A stretch of DNA of 64,000 bases from Natronoarchaeum rubrum (lineage in GTDB: Archaea > Halobacteriota > Halobacteria > Halobacteriales > Natronoarchaeaceae), in contig NZ_JANHDP010000003.1 in assembly GCF_024494695.1 (NCBI RefSeq), forward strand, positions 310,001 to 374,000, given 5' to 3'. The position numbers were made by a program, and so were the translations under genes. Below, one piece after another: positions 54,722 to 63,092 of the stretch (its first letter is position 1; every line of letters begins with the position of its first letter). The notes beneath the pieces are model-generated. The model was not told where the DNA came from and ran no database searches. It saw only the letters and a list, made by a program, of their open reading frames with translations.

Positions 54722-54952
54722 AACAGGGACCGATTCCGAGCGCCCGGATAAACCGATTACGATTTGCCCGGTGAGGGTCCAGCGATCGATGACGCGGGCG
54801 ACGGTGTAGGGCGCGCGCTGGATCCGTCAGTCGCCGCGTCGCGCCGACCTCGAAAACCGAACGTGTTAACTTCCACCACGTCAAACGTCCAACTCGACGC
54901 GAGCGGGGAGAGGGTAACATTTAAACCCCGCAAAGACAAGTTAACAAATGCC

Positions 54953-55258
54953 ATGATAGACAGACTTGAGAAGGAAGTGGACATGCTGGAGCGCCATCTG
55001 CAGGTTCTCAAGATGGTCATCGAGAACGAGCCGATCGGGATCGTCAAGATGTCCAACGAGACGGGCTACCCCCACCACAAGGTTCGCTACTCCCTGCGCG
55101 TGCTCGAGGAGGAGAACCTCATCGAGCCGTCGAGCCAGGGCGCCATCACGACCGAGCGCACCGCAGAGTTCGTCGACGAACTCGACGAGAAGCTCGACGA
55201 CATCGTCGGCAAGCTCGACGAGATGAAGATCGACGACGCGGTCGAAGTCGAGAACTAA
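54953..55258 (+). CDS. Winged-helix DNA-binding protein
   Basis: A 101-residue protein. An N-terminal helix (MIDRLEKEVDMLERHLQVLKMV) is followed by a winged-helix unit (NEPIGIVKMSNETGYPHHKVRYSLRVLEEENLIEPSSQGAI) and a C-terminal coiled-coil helix (EFVDELDEKLDDIVGKLDEMK). It could regulate transcription in a dimer or higher form; the target is unknown. The AT-rich GGTAACATTTAAACC element, about 30 nt upstream, is a probable promoter. It is convergent with the large gene downstream. Confidence 0.72.
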   Translation: MIDRLEKEVDMLERHLQVLKMVIENEPIGIVKMSNETGYPHHKVRYSLRVLEEENLIEPSSQGAITTERTAEFVDELDEKLDDIVGKLDEMKIDDAVEVEN

Positions 55259-55282
55259 CGTTCGGATCCCCCGCACGCCAAC

Positions 55283-58201
55283 TTAGAGTTCGGGCACGTT
55301 GATGTGGAATTCGTCGGCGCGGGCCTCGACGAGGCAGAGATGATATCCCTGTTTTCGCGATAGCTTCACGAAGCTCTCTCTGGAGTCGCGGCTCAGCAGG
55401 CTGCCGCTGGTGGCCTCGGCGACGGCCTCCAGCGCCCCCGGCTCGAAGAACGACGAGGTGACGAGGAACGCCGCGGACAGCTCCTCGTTGGCCTGCTTGA
55501 TCCGGCTCGCCGCCGACTCCAGTTCGACCAGCATCGACTCGGTGGCGGGGTCCCGCGAGTCGTTCAGGTCCGCGACGACCAGCGGGTTCCCCATCCGGTC
55601 GCGCAGCACGACGTCGAAGGCGGCCTGTTCGGTGACCTGCTCGCCGTTCTCCTCGTAGACGATGTCGACCTCGCCGCCCAACTCCGCGCGGTCGACGTCG
55701 GGCAGTGCGTCGTAGAGATCCTTGAGCCCGCCGGCGTGCCCGGTGTCGCGGATCTCGTACAGCAGCCGCTCGACGGACCAGCGGACGAACTGGTACTCCA
55801 GCGTCGATTCGAGGAATTCGCCGTAGGGCTGGCCGTTCACCGCGGCGTCGTCGGCGTCGAACTGCGTGTGACGCTCCAGCCGGACGTTGCCGTTGACCGC
55901 GTCGGCGTCCGCGTCGCCCGCGTGGGCCGACTCCAGCGTGGCTTCGCCCTTCGATCGGTACCGGACGAACAGGTTGGTGCCCGCGATCGCCTCGGAGGGG
56001 TGAAGCTGCGTCGCGGCGTCGTGGGCGGTCACGCCCGCGTCCTCTAACGCGCTCTCCAGACGCTTCACCTCCGATTCGAGGCGCTCGATCTCGCCCTCCA
56101 GCTGTGCGATTTCCTCGCGCAGCGAGTCGTTCTCCTCGTCGAGTTGGTCGCGCTCGCTCGCGACCTCGTCGCGCTCTTCGCGAACGCGCTCGACGACGGC
56201 TTCGAGTTCCTCGATCCGCTCCTCGCGCTCCTTCAGGTCGGCCTGGGACGGACCGGCGTTCGGGTCGGCGGACCGCGTGGGAGCGGCCTGCTGACGGTCC
56301 GTTCCGGCGGTCTGTCGGTCCGATGTCTGCGAGGACGGTTGTTTGGCATCCTGCCGCGATCGCCGGGCGCCGTCCCGCCCGGACGAACTGCCGGGGGACT
56401 GTCGACCGGAGCCGCTCGCGGCATCCCTCTGACCGCTACGGCCGCTGCGATCGTCGGACCGCGACGCCGCCGATCCGGACGCCGCGGCGTTCGGCGACAC
56501 CGTTCCCGACGCTGCGGACGCCGCGGTGCCGCCGGCGTCGTCCGGTTCCGGGGACGAACTGTGGTCGGGGTCCAGTGAGGGGATGGTCTTGACGTTCTCC
56601 CAGTCGATCTCCGCCGCGGCCGCGCCGGCGTCGTCCGGCGTCTCGTCCGACCGAGTGGCGCCGCGATCCGACGCCGAGCTTCCGCGGTCCGTCGGCTCGT
56701 CCGCGGACCGCGGTGTCCTCCGGTCGGAGCCGGGCTGCGCGTCTCCGGGGGCAGCCGACGTATCGACCGCACCGGACGCGGCGTCCTCGCGTGTCGCCGG
56801 CGCCGACGATCGGTCGGCCGACGCTCCCGTGGCACGGTCAGTCGACGTTCCAGTCTCACGGTCGGACGACGCGCCAGTCTCACGGTCGGACGACGCGCCA
56901 GTCGACCGGTCGGACGACGCGCCAGTCGACCGGTCGGACGAACTGCCCGTCGACCGTGATCGGTCCCGTTCGGCGTCCTCGGCAGCGTCCGAAGCGTCGC
57001 GCCGCCGGGACGGGGACCCGGCGCTCGCATCGGTCTCTACGGCATCTGCCCGCCCGTCCGCATCGGCGGGGTCCGGACGCGGTTCGGCGTCGCGATCGGT
57101 CGGAGACGCTGCACGCTCGTCGGCGCGTGGATCGTCGACGGTGGATCGTTCGGCCGCGGTTCGTTCGTCGACCGGCGGTCGCTCGTCGCTCTGCGTCTCC
57201 TCGTCGACCGAGGGCCGGCCCCCGCTCGACGGCTCCGTCTCGACGGTGTCGGCCGACCGCGCCGGTTCGACGTCGTCGACAAGTTCGTCCGGTAGCCCGT
57301 CGTCGGGATCGCTCCCGGGTGCGGCGTCGTCGACATCGGCGGACGGAACGCCGCGCTCGTCGTCGAACTCGACGTCCTCGTAGCCAGCGATCCGCTCGTC
57401 GGCGTCAGCCGCGGGCGTGTCGGCGTCGGCCGGCCCAGCGTCCGCATCGGTTGGCTCCGTCTCAGCGTCCCAATCGGCCGGGTCGGAGCCGACGGTCGGG
57501 TCCGCATCAACGCCGTCTTCCGGGGTCGACGCCGTCGATCCGCCAGCCGAGAGGGCGGTGTCGTCCTCGGTCGGGACCTCGTCCTGGCCGCCGCCGACAG
57601 CACTCGATCCGCCCGCCCCGACTCCGCCGGACGCCGATTCGTCCGCCGCGCCGCCGTCGTCCGGTTCGGGAATCTCGATCACGTCGACGTCGACGTCGAT
57701 CACCTCGTAGATGCCGACCTCGTCGTCGGCGCGCTCGAACGCCTCGTCGCCGCCGAGCAGTTCTTCCTTGTTGCCGACGAAGGCGGCGCTCATCGATCGT
57801 CCCCCGTAGTAGACGACGTAGTAGTCCCCGGAAAGCACGTTCTCGCTCAGTTCGAGATAGCCGGTAAAGGAGCCGGAGGTCAGCGTGTCGTCGACCTCCG
57901 AGACCGAGGTGTCCTCGGTGTAGTACTTGCCCTGGGTCTCGCCGCCGGTCTCCCACATCGAGAACAGCAGCGGCAGCGCCGGGTCCGGGGCGACGTGCGT
58001 CGTTCCCGAGGCGCTCTCGAAGTCCTCGATGCTACCCTCGTGGACGCCGACGACGCGGCCGTTCAGCATGAACAGCCACGCGCCCGCGGCCTCGACCGCG
58101 CCGGTGAAGTCGGAGTCCGCGAGGTCCCGAAGGCCCCCGTAACCGCCCGAAAAGGACCGGGACTCCCACCGCTCGACGCGCTCCTGCGTGCGCGTATTCA
58201 T
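55283..58201 (-). CDS. Large acidic low-complexity/coiled-coil protein (DUF7527-like)
   Basis: A 972-residue protein. The N-terminal 180 residues form a folded domain (SGGYGGLRDLADSDFTGAVEAAGAWLFMLNG..., with DYYVVYYGGRSMSAAF). Residues about 190-640 are Asp/Ser/Thr/Pro low complexity, including a nucleotide repeat at 56835-56954 that encodes D-R-x-T-G-A-S-S units. Residues about 655-725 are a coiled coil, and the rest is a folded C-terminal domain (YRSKGEATLESAHAGDADA, EYQFVRWSVERLLYEIRD). I recall this as a haloarchaeal family (DUF7527). Role unknown, perhaps scaffold or cytoskeletal. Confidence 0.7.
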   Translation of the reverse strand: MNTRTQERVERWESRSFSGGYGGLRDLADSDFTGAVEAAGAWLFMLNGRVVGVHEGSIEDFESASGTTHVAPDPALPLLFSMWETGGETQGKYYTEDTSVSEVDDTLTSGSFTGYLELSENVLSGDYYVVYYGGRSMSAAFVGNKEELLGGDEAFERADDEVGIYEVIDVDVDVIEIPEPDDGGAADESASGGVGAGGSSAVGGGQDEVPTEDDTALSAGGSTASTPEDGVDADPTVGSDPADWDAETEPTDADAGPADADTPAADADERIAGYEDVEFDDERGVPSADVDDAAPGSDPDDGLPDELVDDVEPARSADTVETEPSSGGRPSVDEETQSDERPPVDERTAAERSTVDDPRADERAASPTDRDAEPRPDPADADGRADAVETDASAGSPSRRRDASDAAEDAERDRSRSTGSSSDRSTGASSDRSTGASSDRETGASSDRETGTSTDRATGASADRSSAPATREDAASGAVDTSAAPGDAQPGSDRRTPRSADEPTDRGSSASDRGATRSDETPDDAGAAAAEIDWENVKTIPSLDPDHSSSPEPDDAGGTAASAASGTVSPNAAASGSAASRSDDRSGRSGQRDAASGSGRQSPGSSSGRDGARRSRQDAKQPSSQTSDRQTAGTDRQQAAPTRSADPNAGPSQADLKEREERIEELEAVVERVREERDEVASERDQLDEENDSLREEIAQLEGEIERLESEVKRLESALEDAGVTAHDAATQLHPSEAIAGTNLFVRYRSKGEATLESAHAGDADADAVNGNVRLERHTQFDADDAAVNGQPYGEFLESTLEYQFVRWSVERLLYEIRDTGHAGGLKDLYDALPDVDRAELGGEVDIVYEENGEQVTEQAAFDVVLRDRMGNPLVVADLNDSRDPATESMLVELESAASRIKQANEELSAAFLVTSSFFEPGALEAVAEATSGSLLSRDSRESFVKLSRKQGYHLCLVEARADEFHINVPEL
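56835..56954. repeat. 24-bp tandem repeat inside the large low-complexity gene
   Basis: Units of 24 bp begin at 56835, 56859, 56883, 56907 and 56931; the middle three are almost identical and the ends diverge. Being a multiple of three, the array keeps the frame and encodes an 8-residue repeat (D-R-x-T-G-A-S-S). Copy number may vary between strains. Confidence 0.85.
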
Positions 58202-58314
58202 ATACGGCTACAAGCCACAAGCGCACCAAATACTTTCCGGCGTGGGCGTCGACTCGGCGGGGACGGCGAGGGGCGCGAACGGAGTCGAGAGAGAAAAGCG
58301 AGCGAACGGGGCGC

Positions 58315-58593
58315 TTATATCTTCGACTCGGCGTCGTCGGCGAGCTCCTGCATCCGCTTGCCGATCCGGCCGGCGCTGGAGAACTCGTCGTCGCTCATCG
58401 CGTTCGCGAGCGCGTTGCCGAGCACGAACACGGCGTGCTTGTGCTCGCTCTTGGATTTGTGAACGTGCGAGGGGTCGACGTCGAGGTTGTAGTAGGGTTC
58501 GAACAGCTCGGGGTCGACGTGGTCGCGCTCCGCGAAGTTCTCCATGATGATGACCATTTGCTCGTGGAGTTCCAGAAGCTCGTCCTTGTGCAT
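58315..58593 (-). CDS. UPF0058 family protein, second copy
   Basis: A 92-residue helical protein of the same family as the one at 47.7 kb. It begins MHKDELLELHEQMVIIMEN, keeps the conserved VHKSKSEHKHAVFVLG and has a longer charged C-terminal helix. The ATG at 58593 is chosen over the longer frame because the family starts there. It lies upstream of the large low-complexity gene on the same strand, about 110 bp away. Function unknown. Confidence 0.8.
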   Translation of the reverse strand: MHKDELLELHEQMVIIMENFAERDHVDPELFEPYYNLDVDPSHVHKSKSEHKHAVFVLGNALANAMSDDEFSSAGRIGKRMQELADDAESKI

Positions 58594-58743
58594 GAGCGAA
58601 CGTAAGGGCGTCCCCGAGTTAAGAATTACTACGTTTGCGGTAACATCGTCCCAGTTTCGTTGCCGTCGGCACCGGCACGGAGCGGCATCGATATCGACGT
58701 TTAGCTCCACGATAGCCGGACGAGCGACGAACGCGCCGAGGCG

Positions 58744-59400
58744 TCACAGTCGATCGGCGGTCCCGCCGACCGAACGGGTCGGCCGCCACCAGCCGAGTTC
58801 TTCGAGCGCGGTCGCGACGACCCAGCCGCCGAAGATCGCCGCGCCGACCGTCTCGGGGATCGCCAGCCCGGGGATCGGTCCCGAGCTGAGGGCCGCCGCC
58901 CAGACGAGCCAGAACAGCAGATGGCCGATTCCGAGCCAGATCGTCGCGAGCCCGCGCCGCACCGCGCCCGCCAGCACCGATCCGGTGCCGTAGGTCCAGA
59001 GCGCGACGGTCGCCGCGAGGTAGTGGGTGATCGCCACGACGCCGTGGGGCGGTCGCGGGAGGTGAAACACGCCGACGAGTCCGAGCGCGACGATCGCCAC
59101 GACGAAGGCGACGACGCCGACCTGATGAGGCAAATTCTCCGCGCGCGACCACAGCCTCGCGGTGAACGGAACCCCGAGGAGCCCGGTGAGTATCAGGCCG
59201 CCGTTGAACACCAAGAACTGCGGATTCGATCCGACGAACGACCACGTCACCGACCGGCCGTCGGGAAGCGCGCCAGTGTCGGAGAGCGCGCTCGTCGTCC
59301 AGGCGAACGACGGGTCGAGGAGCGTCGCGCCGAGAATGCCGAGGGCTGCGACGAGCGGCGCGATCAATCCGGCCGCTGCCGTCGCGTCGCGCAGGTTCAT
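58744..59400 (-). CDS. DUF998 family membrane protein
   Basis: A 218-residue protein with about six hydrophobic helices. The pattern SFAWTTSALSDTGAL and QFLVFNGGLILTGLLG is typical of DUF998, and a later Pro/His-rich turn (VFHLPRPPHGVVAITHYLAA) is conserved. Function is unknown. The ATG at 59400 is used; one nine codons upstream is possible. It is downstream of the FbpC-like ATPase gene on the same strand, but may have its own promoter. Confidence 0.78.
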   Translation of the reverse strand: MNLRDATAAAGLIAPLVAALGILGATLLDPSFAWTTSALSDTGALPDGRSVTWSFVGSNPQFLVFNGGLILTGLLGVPFTARLWSRAENLPHQVGVVAFVVAIVALGLVGVFHLPRPPHGVVAITHYLAATVALWTYGTGSVLAGAVRRGLATIWLGIGHLLFWLVWAAALSSGPIPGLAIPETVGAAIFGGWVVATALEELGWWRPTRSVGGTADRL

Positions 59401-59470
59401 ACAACGTAGAACCGGTTGACCGTTCAAATAAGTTCGGACGCGCTGCAGAATGGGGGCTCGGCGGGCTCGC

Positions 59471-60622
59471 TCACCGGCTCGCGGCGTCGGCGGGGAACCA
59501 CGCGAGTTCGTGGTCGGCGGTGAGCGTAACCGACACGCGGGCGTCGAGATCGAGCGTCTCGCTGTGGTTGTGCATGCACTCGATCGTGTCGCCGGTATCG
59601 AGTTCGACGCGGTAGAGGACGCTGGGGCCGAGGTAGCGGCGATACGTGATCCGGCCGTCGGCGTCGTCCTCGTCGGCGGACACCGCGAGCAGGTCGTCGG
59701 GGCGCACGAGAACGTCGATCTCGGCGTCGTCGTACTCGGGCGCGAATCCGTAGATCCGGTCGCGGTCGATCGTCGCGATCGGCGTCTCGACGTCGTCGCC
59801 GTCGACCGATCCCGAGAGGAAGCTGGCGTGACCCAGAAAGCCGGCGACGAACCGCGAGGTCGGGCGCTGGAACACCGCTTCCGGACGGCCGACCTGCTCG
59901 ATCCGGCCGTCGTGCATCACGGCGACGCGGTCGCTGATCGACAGCGCCTCCTCCTGGTCGTGGGTGACGGAGACGGCGGTGACGCCCGTCTCCTTGAGAA
60001 TTCGGCGAACTTCCTCGCGCATCTCGACGCGCAAGTCGACGTCGAGGTTCGAGAACGGCTCGTCGAGCAGCAGGATCTCCGGCTCCGGGGCCAGCGAGCG
60101 CGCCAGCGCGATGCGCTGTTGCTGGCCGCCCGAGAGCTCGTTCGGGTAGGCGTCGCCCTGATCGGCGAGTCCCACCAGTTCGAGCAGTTCCTCGACGCGG
60201 GCGTCCTTCGCCTCGGCGTCGTAGTCGTCCAGCCCGAACTCGACGTTCTCCGCGGCGGTGAGATGCGGGAACAGCGCGAACCCCTGGAACACGACGCCGA
60301 CGTCGCGGTCCTCGGGCGCGACGAACGCCTCCTCGCCCGAGACTTCGCGGCCGCCCAGCGCGATCCGGCCGGCGTCGGGTCGCTCCAGTCCGGCGACGAG
60401 CCGCAGCGTCGTCGTCTTCCCGCAGCCCGAAGGACCGAGCAGCGTCAGCAACTCGCCCTGTCGGACCGACAGCGACAGCTCGTCGACGGCCAGCTCCGTG
60501 CCGAACGACTTCGAGACGCTCTCGATCGAAAGAGCGATGTCGCCTTGCGCCTTCCGTTCTCGTTCGTCCGCGTCCCGTTTCTCCGCGGTCGTCCGCGACC
60601 TGTGTGTGCCCTGAGTTGCCAT
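59471..60622 (-). CDS. FbpC-like ABC transporter ATP-binding protein
   Basis: A 383-residue ATPase close to iron (FbpC) and spermidine/putrescine (PotA) types. Walker A is GPSGCGKTT, with VFQGFALFPHLTAAENV, signature LSGGQQQRIALARSL, Walker B ILLLDEPFSNLD, and switch SVTHDQEEALS. The C-terminal part carries TOBE-like strands (GSVDGDDVETPI, DVLVRPDDLLAV). No permease or binding protein is adjacent, so the partners are elsewhere. A palindrome resembling a DtxR-type iron box lies about 100 nt upstream. Iron uptake is therefore the leading guess. Confidence 0.82.
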   Translation of the reverse strand: MATQGTHRSRTTAEKRDADERERKAQGDIALSIESVSKSFGTELAVDELSLSVRQGELLTLLGPSGCGKTTTLRLVAGLERPDAGRIALGGREVSGEEAFVAPEDRDVGVVFQGFALFPHLTAAENVEFGLDDYDAEAKDARVEELLELVGLADQGDAYPNELSGGQQQRIALARSLAPEPEILLLDEPFSNLDVDLRVEMREEVRRILKETGVTAVSVTHDQEEALSISDRVAVMHDGRIEQVGRPEAVFQRPTSRFVAGFLGHASFLSGSVDGDDVETPIATIDRDRIYGFAPEYDDAEIDVLVRPDDLLAVSADEDDADGRITYRRYLGPSVLYRVELDTGDTIECMHNHSETLDLDARVSVTLTADHELAWFPADAASR

Positions 60623-60724
60623 CGTTACCTCCGACGAACGAGCCCCCAGCCTCTCTGTCGCACCGTCGACGCCCGAACGGCGCCGATCGGTCGGCCACAG
60701 AGGCGTTGCTCCCGTAAGTATGGG

Positions 60725-60740
60725 TTTAGGTTTTCCTAAA
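60725..60740 (-). promoter_or_regulatory. Iron-box-like palindrome
   Basis: TTTAGG (60725-60730), TTTT, CCTAAA (60735-60740): a perfect 6-bp inverted repeat close to the TTAGG/CCTAA half-sites of DtxR/IdeR-type boxes. It lies about 100 nt upstream of the FbpC-like start codon, a normal place for an operator over the promoter. Confidence 0.55.
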
Positions 60741-60804
60741 ACATTTCGGTCGACCGCCGAGCCGGATCGTGCGCAGCGTCTTCCAGTACAGACGGATCGC
60801 CGGC

Positions 60805-61473
60805 TTACTCGGGCAGGTCGTCGATCAGCACGACGGCCTCGCCGTCGATCACGGCGGTTTCGGACTCGACGTTCTCGATCGTCGTCGCGAGTCGGAACTG
60901 GCCGTCGCCCAGATCCTCGACGACCTCGACGATCGCACTGACTCGGTCGCCGATCTCGACGGGGCCGCGGAACTCCAGGTCTTGCGAGAGGTAGATCGTG
61001 AGACCGGGCAGGCGCGCGAGCGCGGCGCTGATCAGCCCGGAGACGAGCGTCCCGTGGGCGATGCGGCCGCCGAAGCGCGAGTCGTCGGCGAACTCGTCGT
61101 CGAGATGCAGGCGGTTGGTGTCGCCGCTGACCACCGCGAAGCGCTCGACGTCCTCGGCGGTGATCGACTTGGTGAAGGTGACGCTGTCGCCGACCGCGAT
61201 CTCCGCGGCGTCCTCGACGGAGCGCTCGAACGTCCACTCGGCGTCCTCGAACGCGAGCGAGGGGAGTTCGCTCGGCTCGACGTCGGCGTCCGGCTCGTCG
61301 GCATCGCGTACGGCGCCGTTCGACGCGGCTCCGTTCGCTTCGGCGCCGTTCTCGTAGGCGCCGAGGGCGGCGCGGTTCACGGCCGTCGCGCTCTCGATCG
61401 CCGTCTGGGTCATCTGCATCCACGCGTCGGTCATCGCCGACAGCGGATTGGCTGGCGTCGTGTTGTCGGACAT
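60805..61473 (-). CDS. PhaJ/MaoC-type (R)-enoyl-CoA hydratase with phasin-like N-terminal extension
   Basis: A 222-residue protein. The C-terminal 150 residues are a MaoC hot-dog domain with the catalytic D-x-N-x-x-H pattern (SGDTNRLHLDDEFA) and GGRIAHGTLVSGL. The N-terminal 60 or so residues are a separate helical stretch (NPLSAMTDAWMQMTQTAIESATAV) that resembles a phasin or granule-binding helix, followed by an acidic linker. It would convert enoyl-CoA to (R)-3-hydroxyacyl-CoA for PHA synthesis, perhaps on the granule surface. It is divergent from phaR. Confidence 0.82.
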   Translation of the reverse strand: MSDNTTPANPLSAMTDAWMQMTQTAIESATAVNRAALGAYENGAEANGAASNGAVRDADEPDADVEPSELPSLAFEDAEWTFERSVEDAAEIAVGDSVTFTKSITAEDVERFAVVSGDTNRLHLDDEFADDSRFGGRIAHGTLVSGLISAALARLPGLTIYLSQDLEFRGPVEIGDRVSAIVEVVEDLGDGQFRLATTIENVESETAVIDGEAVVLIDDLPE

Positions 61474-61625
61474 AGACGCCCGAAGCAACTACGGGGTTAT
61501 CAGTCCTCTGGCCGCGGCAGCGAGCGGCCGCCGGTGGTCCCGAGCTGGATCTGACGCCGACGTGGCATCGGCGACGAGATCCTCGTCGCGCCGAACGGCC
61601 GAAGACCGGCACCCACGAGCCCTGA

Positions 61626-61678
61626 ACCAGCCGATACCATCTGACACCATTGAGAACCATTTGAGGGCAAGCCTTATT
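61626..61678. promoter_or_regulatory. Phased ACCAT repeats and TATA element before phaR
   Basis: ACCAG at 61626 is followed by ACCAT at 61636, 61646 and 61656, exactly 10 bp apart, each followed by CYGAN- or TTGAG-like bases. TTATT at 61674-61678 is a TATA-like box about 26-30 nt before the phaR start, so the message is nearly leaderless. The array lies directly upstream of that box and also in front of the divergent maoC gene. Confidence 0.6.
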
Positions 61679-61703
61679 GTCGCCGCCCGAGTAGAGAGTA
61701 GTG

Positions 61704-62009
61704 ATGACGGACGATTCCAGCGGGATGCAGTGGCCGCCGGCGCTGTTCGCAGAGCAGATGCAGGAGGCTGGCGAGCAGGCCGTCGAGAGTCAGCAGGAGC
61801 TGATGAAGCAGTTCCTCTCCGCCAACGCCGGCGCGGGAGGGAACCTCTCGCAGTTCCCCGCGATGACGATGGGGACCGCGACGTTCAAGACCCGCGTGCA
61901 GAGCGGCGGGCGGATCAGCATCCCCGACGCGGAACGCGAGGCCCTCGACATCGACGAGGGCGACATCGTCCAGACCATCGTCATCCCCCTAGGTGATACC
62001 AATGAGTAA
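61704..62009 (+). CDS. phaR: PhaR, AbrB/SpoVT-type regulator of PHA genes
   Basis: A 101-residue protein with a C-terminal AbrB-type swapped-hairpin domain (FKTRVQSGGRISIPDAEREALDIDEGDIVQTIV). The N-terminal part is a phasin-like helix rich in Gln (AEQMQEAGEQAVESQQEL), which may target the protein to granules. In Haloferax mediterranei the corresponding PhaR is reported to control phaP and granule formation; here the role is inferred from identical gene order. An ATG at 61704 is chosen over a GTG at 61701. Its stop overlaps the phaP start. Confidence 0.85.
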   Translation: MTDDSSGMQWPPALFAEQMQEAGEQAVESQQELMKQFLSANAGAGGNLSQFPAMTMGTATFKTRVQSGGRISIPDAEREALDIDEGDIVQTIVIPLGDTNE

Positions 62010-62475
62010 CGCAAACCCCATCCAGACCGCATTCGACTTCCAGCGCACCGCCCTCGAACAGACCCGCACCGCGACCCACGAGGCCGTCGAGGCCCAGAAG
62101 ACCGCGATGAACGCGATGGTCGACGGCGTCGAGACCGCCGAGTCGATGAGCGAGCAGAACGCCCGGCTGACCAAGGAGGCCCTCCACGCCTACTTCGACG
62201 CCGTCGAGCAGATGACCCCCGAGGACGCCGAGATGGACTTCGATCAGGCCCGCGAACTCGTCGACGAGCAGTTCGACGCCTACGACGAGGCCCAGGCCGA
62301 GTCCTGGTCGGCCGTCCACGAGGCGCTCGCCGAGAGCGCCGACGGCTTCGAGCAGTTTGCCGACGAGTACGTCGACGCCGTCGACGAGTCCTTCGACACC
62401 TTCCTCGACGCCCACGAAGAGGTCGAGGAAAGCGCAGTCGACGCCGCCGAGGAGATCGACGTCTCCGCGGCCTGA
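62002..62475 (+). CDS. phaP: Phasin PhaP
   Basis: A 157-residue, almost wholly helical, very acidic protein that coats PHA granules. Amphipathic helices dominate (IQTAFDFQRTALEQTRTATHEAVEAQ). The ATG at 62002 lies within the phaR stop region (ATGAGTAA), so the two are translationally coupled. T-rich runs follow its stop before phaE. It is a structural granule protein; no enzyme activity is expected. Confidence 0.85.
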   Translation: MSNANPIQTAFDFQRTALEQTRTATHEAVEAQKTAMNAMVDGVETAESMSEQNARLTKEALHAYFDAVEQMTPEDAEMDFDQARELVDEQFDAYDEAQAESWSAVHEALAESADGFEQFADEYVDAVDESFDTFLDAHEEVEESAVDAAEEIDVSAA

Positions 62476-62518
62476 ATCGGCGAATCACTTTTCCGACAGC
62501 AGCCGCAATTTTTGGACA

Positions 62519-63070
62519 ATGAACGACTCATCCACCACAGACGCCGTACAGCACGATTGGACTTCCTTCATGGAGGAGATGAACGAGCAGTTCGTCGACG
62601 CCCTCGAACAGAACGTCGAGGCCCAGGCCGAGTTCGTCGAATCCTGGTCGGACACCCTCGAATCGTCGGCCGACGACGAGCGCCTCGGCGAGGGCGTCCA
62701 GGGGTACGCCAAGGCCTATCAGGTCTGGATGGACGCCGCCCAGGAGATGGTCGAGCGCACCGCCGACGCCGCCGAGGGCGAGCAGGTCGACGTCGAGGAG
62801 TTCCGCGACGTCTGGCTCAACAGCGCCAACCAGGCGTTCAAGGAGGTCATGTCCACGAGCGCGTTCGCGGCCGCGACGGGCGAGACCGTCCAGGACGCCA
62901 TGGAGGTCCGGCAGATGGCCGACGACAGCGCCGAGGCGACGCTCCGCCAGCTCCGGATCCCGACCCAGAGCGACGTCGAGGAGATCGGCGACCGACTGGT
63001 CGAGCTCGAACGCCGCCAGCACGAGGTCGAACGGAAGCTCGACCGCGTGTTAGAGCACCTCGAAGAGTGA
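62519..63070 (+). CDS. phaE: PHA synthase subunit PhaE
   Basis: A 183-residue partner of the type III PHA synthase. Its helical N-terminal part ([31 protein letters not shown]) and C-terminal coiled coil ([30 protein letters not shown]) match the haloarchaeal PhaE pattern. The ATG at 62519 is preceded by the T-run TTTTTGG. It forms the active complex with the PhaC product encoded 22 nt downstream. Confidence 0.85.
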   Translation: MNDSSTTDAVQHDWTSFMEEMNEQFVDALEQNVEAQAEFVESWSDTLESSADDERLGEGVQGYAKAYQVWMDAAQEMVERTADAAEGEQVDVEEFRDVWLNSANQAFKEVMSTSAFAAATGETVQDAMEVRQMADDSAEATLRQLRIPTQSDVEEIGDRLVELERRQHEVERKLDRVLEHLEE

Positions 63071-63092
63071 GATCCCACGGAGACACCCACAC

